From CAYVQU01 sp964453155 (GTDB taxonomy: Bacteria; Chloroflexota; Anaerolineae; Anaerolineales; UBA11858), in assembly GCA_964453155.1 (NCBI GenBank), contig CAYVQU010000184.1, positions 1-9,973 of the forward strand: a DNA stretch of 9,973 nt, in the 5' to 3' direction. This document shows, piece after piece, positions 7,052 to 9,973 of this stretch. How positions within the stretch are numbered: the first letter of the stretch is position 1; every line of letters starts with the position of its first letter. The notes beneath the pieces are model-generated. The model worked only from the letters and a program-made list of their open reading frames with translations, ran no database searches and had not been told where the DNA came from. The translations under genes were made by a program, and so were the position numbers.

Positions 7052-7068
7052 ACAATATCCAATATTGT
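7052..7068. promoter_or_regulatory. Small perfect dyad upstream of the membrane protein gene
   Basis: ACAATAT (7052-7058) and ATATTGT (7062-7068) are exact inverted copies around CCA. The site is 34-50 nt upstream of the membrane protein start codon, where an operator could lie. It may also be chance in A/T-rich DNA. Nothing else is seen in 7019-7107 apart from the ribosome binding site. Confidence 0.3.
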
Positions 7069-7107
7069 AACCCAAAAAATAGCCCAGGAGGCAATTCTAA
7101 TAACGGT

Positions 7108-8067
7108 TCATGCGTCTGCATACATGGCAGCATACAATCGTTCCAACCCGACTAAAGCGGCCGCGATCGAACCGATCATCGTGATTTCGTAGATCATTTC
7201 GTCGGAATAACCGGCGGTGCGCAGGGCGTCGACCTCTTCATCCGTAATCCGATGGGCATGCCGGGCGAGCTTTTTCAAGAAAGTTTCGAGTTCAGTGGGG
7301 ATCGGGGAGGCATTTGAGCGTTCGTGACCCCATTGGGCGGTGACAAATGCCTCGACCGCGCGGCGCAAGGCTAGATCGGTTTCGCCCGCAGCGGTGAGGA
7401 GGCGCTCGCGCCCGGTTTCAACTTCAGGGGGGCGAATGGTTCCATCGGTGCCACGGACCCAATCTTGGGCACTCGGGGAGCCTTTGATCAATTTACCGGT
7501 GATATTGAGAATTCCAGCCAACTTTTTGGTTTGAACCCCGGCTGGGACCGGGAAATCGATGGCATCGGCCACCCGGTTGATCAAATTGTAATGAAAGCCG
7601 ACGTTAGCAGCTTCTTGAATGGCAGGTGTATCCAGGCCCGCCGTGCGCACCGCGGCGACGAAATTTGCATCGATATCCAAGGGGTGAAGAGTCATCGTTT
7701 CGAGCAAGCGTAAGGCCGCCCGAGTACGTTCGGGGATGTCAGCGGTGGTCCAGTCGGCCAGGACCGCGTCCAAGGTTTCTTGGGGAAGATTGAGAGCCGC
7801 GACCGCGGCGTGGGCTTCCAGTCAAAACCGGCAGGCGTTGAGCTTCGACACAAAAGCCGCAAACAGCTCGGCATGACCTTTATCCCAGCCGCCGGAGCCG
7901 TGCATGGCCCGGACAATATAACCGACGAAATCTTTTGCAAAAAATTTTGGTTTGTAAGAAATCGTCAGTGGCGGACCGGGCACCGCACCCACCCGCCACC
8001 GGGCTAATTTCAGTCCCAGGTTCATATACCAGGGACGGTAGGGGCTTTGGAAGATATCGATTCTCAT
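7108..8067 (-). CDS. AhpD-like (CMD family) selenoprotein with in-frame UGA
   Basis: Read through TGA at 7822-7824, this is one frame of 319 residues. It is an AhpD/carboxymuconolactone-decarboxylase fold protein, probably a thiol/selenol peroxidase or disulfide reductase. The active site reads E67-x11-C79-R-F-U82-L-E-A-H86. The spacing Glu-x11-Cys-x2-Cys-x3-His is that recalled for AhpD (Glu118, Cys130, Cys133, His137), with Sec replacing the second Cys. After the UGA the frame continues with typical family sequence (a LEAHAAVAALNLP helix, then the FHYNLINRVADAI segment). A second helical repeat (about 220-319) lacks Cys and resembles a degenerate CMD domain. ATG at 8067 has AAAGGAA 6 nt upstream. 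The gene's real stop is also TGA (7108-7110). A SECIS-like hairpin follows the internal UGA. Without recoding it would give only an 81-residue fragment, so ordinary annotation would split it or call it a pseudogene. Confidence 0.88.
7784..7819 (-). promoter_or_regulatory. SECIS-like hairpin of the AhpD-like gene
   Basis: In the mRNA just after UGA, GGAAG (7819-7815) pairs with CUUCC (7788-7784). Inside, GCCGC (7809-7805) pairs with GCGGC (7800-7796) and closes a GGUC loop (7804-7801). The loop GGU lies 18-20 nt after the UGA, inside the 16-37 nt range recalled for bacterial SECIS elements. GGUC also occurs in the E. coli fdhF SECIS loop. This supports SelB-dependent recoding. Confidence 0.75.
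7822..7824 (-). other. Predicted selenocysteine codon (UGA), residue 82
   Basis: The plus strand reads TCA, which is TGA on the coding strand. It replaces the second Cys of the AhpD CxxC and is flanked by conserved sequence on both sides, with no frame change. Confidence 0.85.
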
Positions 8068-8083
8068 AGAATGTTCCTTTTTT

Positions 8084-8156
8084 AACCACAGAGTTCGCAG
8101 AGAACGCTGAGAGAAACCTGTAAAAATTCCCCGCGATCTCTGCGATCTTAGCGGTT
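8084..8156. repeat. Intergenic hairpin repeat, copy 2
   Basis: AACC (8084-8087) pairs with GGTT (8153-8156). TCGCAGAGA (8095-8103) pairs perfectly with TCTCTGCGA (8137-8145) around an A/T-rich centre. It shares core words and overall length with the repeat at 21-93. It fills the gap between the Rdh-like and AhpD-like genes. The last codon and the TAA stop of the Rdh-like gene (8148-8150) lie inside its left-strand arm. Confidence 0.6.
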
Positions 8157-9125
8157 ATTATTTTGAAATCCGGCTTTGATCTTCTCGTAGCTTTGTTGGT
8201 TGAACGGACAGACCTTAATGCACACCGAACAGCCGTGGAATTTGGCAAAATAGGGGAAGCATTTATCGTTATCTAAGACAGTTACCAGTCCATTGTCATG
8301 CTCGATGGGTTCAGCGTAGAAGGCATCGGGTGGACAGTCGCGAATGCAACGTTTACAGGATTCGCAGAAGTCGAGGACCCAGGCGTGATCGTCACCCTCA
8401 TAGACCGGGAAATTTTCAATCTCGGTAAAAACCGCGGCCAGGCGGACGCGGGGACCAAACTCGGGGGTGATGACCAACCCGTTTATACCGCGCCATCCTA
8501 ACCCGGCGGCCTGGGCCATCGGTGGATAAAGCGCCATGCCCCCCAGGGGGTGCCCGGCGTGGGCCGCATAGCCGCGGTCTCGCAGCCAGTCGGCGATCCG
8601 GTTTGAAATCTGGCCCAACTGGTTATAGGTTTCATGGACCATTACGGCCGTATCCGGGTTGGGGGCCAGCTCCATGCGGGCATGGTCCATTTCCATCACT
8701 AGGACAATTGCCTGGGTATACCGGATGGCCAGATCTTTAAAAACCCATTCCTGGGGCACCACCGCAAACCCGATTTCATCCGCCCCAGCCGATTTAGCAA
8801 AAGTGCGCAACGCGGCCAGGGTGTCGGGGTCCATCTGTTTTTTTCCGGGAGCGGGATTTTGTTCCAGGTCATAGATCGACTTGCGGATATTGACGATACT
8901 GCCGATCATTTGGGGAGCCGACTTGGGGAAACCGGGCAAAGGGGCATGATCGCCCTCCAATTCGATTCCGGAGCGGGGAATATTGAACCGGACCGGTGAG
9001 TTTTCACCCCCACGGGTGGCTTCCGGGAGATCGAATACGATCTGCTCCCAGCGTTCTTGCCGGTTGAGCTGGGGTTTAAGCACCCGGTGTTTGAAGAAGT
9101 GGATGAGTTGTGATTTGAAGGTCAT
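8148..9125 (-). CDS. Cytoplasmic reductive-dehalogenase-like double [4Fe-4S] protein
   Basis: This 325-residue protein is related to the catalytic core of RdhA and, more distantly, to epoxyqueuosine reductase QueG. There is no Tat signal and no anchor gene beside it, so it is probably cytoplasmic. Core matches to the family are AIVLVMEMDHARMELAP (139-155), ETYNQLGQISNRIADWLRDRGY (165-186), HPLGG (192-196), AAGLGWRGINGLVITPEFGPRVRLAAVFT (206-234) and LDFC (251-254). Cluster ligands are CESCKRCIRDCP (254-265) and Cys289 with CSVCIKVCP (299-307). Tyr167 and Arg228 are the likely counterparts of the RdhA catalytic Tyr and Arg. ATG at 9125 is chosen because GGAG lies about 6 nt upstream. An ATG seven codons further upstream would overlap that site. 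It lies between two predicted selenoprotein genes. Corrinoid binding and dehalogenation are inferred; another reductive role is possible. Confidence 0.85.
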   Translation of the reverse strand: MTFKSQLIHFFKHRVLKPQLNRQERWEQIVFDLPEATRGGENSPVRFNIPRSGIELEGDHAPLPGFPKSAPQMIGSIVNIRKSIYDLEQNPAPGKKQMDPDTLAALRTFAKSAGADEIGFAVVPQEWVFKDLAIRYTQAIVLVMEMDHARMELAPNPDTAVMVHETYNQLGQISNRIADWLRDRGYAAHAGHPLGGMALYPPMAQAAGLGWRGINGLVITPEFGPRVRLAAVFTEIENFPVYEGDDHAWVLDFCESCKRCIRDCPPDAFYAEPIEHDNGLVTVLDNDKCFPYFAKFHGCSVCIKVCPFNQQSYEKIKAGFQNNNR

Positions 9126-9189
9126 CAATACTCCGTAAGGTAACAAGTGAGGGAATAAATGGGTAATTTTGGGGGAGGCCCTGCACTAC

Positions 9190-9834
9190 CTATTCACCCA
9201 AATATTTATTCATCGCCGCTTTCAATTTCTCGGGTTTGAAATCATACGGCCCCATCCCACCGGCATAGACCACGCGGCCATCCAGGCCGACCAGATACAA
9301 GCGAGTCGGCCAACCCGCATAGACTTGGTTGACGGCATCGTCCATGTCGTCGACATAGGTGCGGATGCCGTACTGCAGGGCGGTTTCACACTCGCCCGCG
9401 ACAGCCCGGCGTTCTTCGATCGTTTTGGGATCATAGTGTTCCATGGAGGCCTGGGTGCCAAATATCATCCGGATCAAATTTTTTGTCAGTCGTCGTCCCA
9501 ACCACCAGCCATCGACGGGATGAGCTTCACGGATGTAAATGCTTACGAATTGAATTTTTTCGTGATACTGCTCGTAGAGTTCAGCGAGACGCACGGTCCC
9601 TTTGACGTAAGGTGGTCAGGTGAAACTCCCGAATATCAGCACCACTGGTTTTTGCCCGCGAAATTGTGACAGGGTGATCGTCTCCTCGCCACGACTATCG
9701 GTGAGGGTGAAATCAGGGGCCAGATTACCGACGCGGGGGGCCTGGGCGTTCAACTTCTTTTGGGCTTTCATCACCCGCGTGCGGTATCCGATAATGAATT
9801 TGAAATCGCCATAAAGTTCGGTAATGATGGACAT
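9190..9834 (-). CDS. Iodothyronine-deiodinase-like selenoprotein with in-frame UGA
   Basis: Read through TGA at 9616-9618, this is one frame of 214 residues with a thioredoxin fold. N-terminal APDFTLTDSRGEE (39-51) is peroxiredoxin/TlpA-like. VVLIFGSFT-U73-PPY then matches the deiodinase signature FGS-x-T-U-PP. SIYIREAHPVDGWWLG (98-113) matches the deiodinase YI-x-EAHPSDGW block. Glu103 and His105 lie 30 and 32 residues after Sec, the spacing recalled for Dio3 Glu200/His202 relative to Sec170. The C-terminal YVDDMDDAVNQVYAGWPTRLY (160-180) and VVYAGGMGPYDFKPEKL (188-204) also follow the family. Cys149 could be a resolving thiol. No signal peptide is evident. AGGAG lies 6 nt upstream of the ATG. 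Members of this fold in bacteria need not use iodothyronines, and a peroxiredoxin-like or dehalogenating role is open. The gene is first of the cluster and precedes the Rdh-like gene by 64 nt. Confidence 0.9.
9593..9608 (-). promoter_or_regulatory. Weak SECIS candidate of the deiodinase-like gene
   Basis: After the UGA, ACGUC (9608-9604) can pair with GAC plus GU (9598-9596 and 9594-9593) with one bulged C. This closes an AAAGG loop (9603-9599) with GG 16-17 nt after the UGA. The position is at the near edge of the usual range and the stem is short, so another fold may be the real one. Confidence 0.35.
9616..9618 (-). other. Predicted selenocysteine codon (UGA), residue 73
   Basis: The plus strand reads TCA, which is TGA on the coding strand. 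It falls exactly at the Sec of the deiodinase FGSxTUPP signature, and conserved sequence continues in the same frame on both sides. Confidence 0.88.
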
Positions 9835-9902
9835 GGGTTTCTCCTAATTGATAGAAGTTTATGAATAATTGATCGATATTCTTTTGGACACGGATGATAC
9901 GG

Positions 9903-9931
9903 ATTCTATCTGTGAAAATGGGATGGTTCAA
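9903..9931 (-). promoter_or_regulatory. Putative promoter of the deiodinase-like cluster
   Basis: On the minus strand, TTGAAC (9931-9926) and TAGAAT (9908-9903) are separated by 17 nt, giving a leader of about 60 nt before the ATG at 9834. The -10 is identical to that of the tetR promoter. The region also resembles a common dispersed repeat (CACGGATGATACGG, 9890-9903), so the match may be partly fortuitous. Nothing else is recognised in 9932-9973. Confidence 0.45.
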
Positions 9932-9973
9932 AAACAGCTAGAAATTAGTGGACACTTTTTTGCACCTTGAAAA

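Noticed and set aside
7108..8067. Nonsense-mutated pseudogene as the explanation for the TGA in the AhpD-like gene
   Set aside because: The TGA falls exactly on the CxxC second Cys, the frame is otherwise intact, and a SECIS-like hairpin follows. A random nonsense mutation would not be expected at that residue, and a second gene nearby shows the same pattern.
9146..9166. Upstream ATG at 9146 as the start of the Rdh-like gene
   Set aside because: It would place the GGAG ribosome binding site inside the coding region. ATG at 9125 has the correct spacing from that site.
1523..9834. A genetic code in which UGA is a sense codon (Trp or Gly)
   Set aside because: The GH20 gene, rdhA and the AhpD-like gene all end at TGA at the expected family length, and the other genes contain no internal TGA.

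Overview
The window reads as part of a genome of roughly even base composition from an anaerobic or facultative bacterium with halogen- and redox-related metabolism. Reductive-dehalogenase-type proteins, selenoproteins, a cytoplasmic GH20 enzyme and several intergenic hairpin repeats together suggest Chloroflexota (Anaerolineae-like). That placement is an inference: no rRNA or marker gene is present.

Layout. Positions 1-3637 (minus strand) hold a PadR regulator, a GH20 beta-N-acetylhexosaminidase that starts 3 nt after it, and an MFS transporter. This looks like a sugar or glycoconjugate unit controlled by PadR. Its upstream region contains a perfect 42-nt A/T-rich palindrome. Positions 3751-6563 (plus strand) hold a TetR regulator with a near-consensus promoter and an overlapping operator-like dyad. 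A Tat-exported reductive dehalogenase homologue (rdhA type), a small three-helix membrane anchor (rdhB type) and a clear intrinsic terminator follow.

Positions 9834-6602 (minus strand) hold a second, convergent cluster. In transcription order it contains a deiodinase-like thioredoxin-fold protein, a cytoplasmic reductive-dehalogenase-like double [4Fe-4S] protein, an AhpD-like peroxidase-fold protein and a small membrane protein.

The main result is that the first and third genes of this second cluster are each interrupted by one in-frame TGA exactly where the family has its catalytic Sec or Cys. In the deiodinase-like protein the site is FGSFT-U-PPY (TGA at 9616-9618). In the AhpD-like protein it is CRF-U-LEAH (TGA at 7822-7824). 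The AhpD-like gene also has a good bacterial SECIS-like hairpin just after its TGA. UGA ends other genes in the window (GH20, rdhA and the AhpD-like gene itself), so a global UGA reassignment does not explain this. Simple gene calling would split both genes into fragments. A deiodinase-fold selenoprotein, an Rdh-like corrinoid/FeS-type protein and a seleno-AhpD in one cluster, opposite a classical rdhAB unit, suggest a selenium-dependent dehalogenation or redox module. Its substrate cannot be read from the sequence.

Intergenic DNA carries at least three 70-80 nt hairpin repeats (about 21-93, 4377-4455, 8084-8156), a 17-bp inverted repeat between rdhA and rdhB, and smaller dyads. No tRNA, rRNA, CRISPR array, transposase or selenocysteine-machinery gene was seen.
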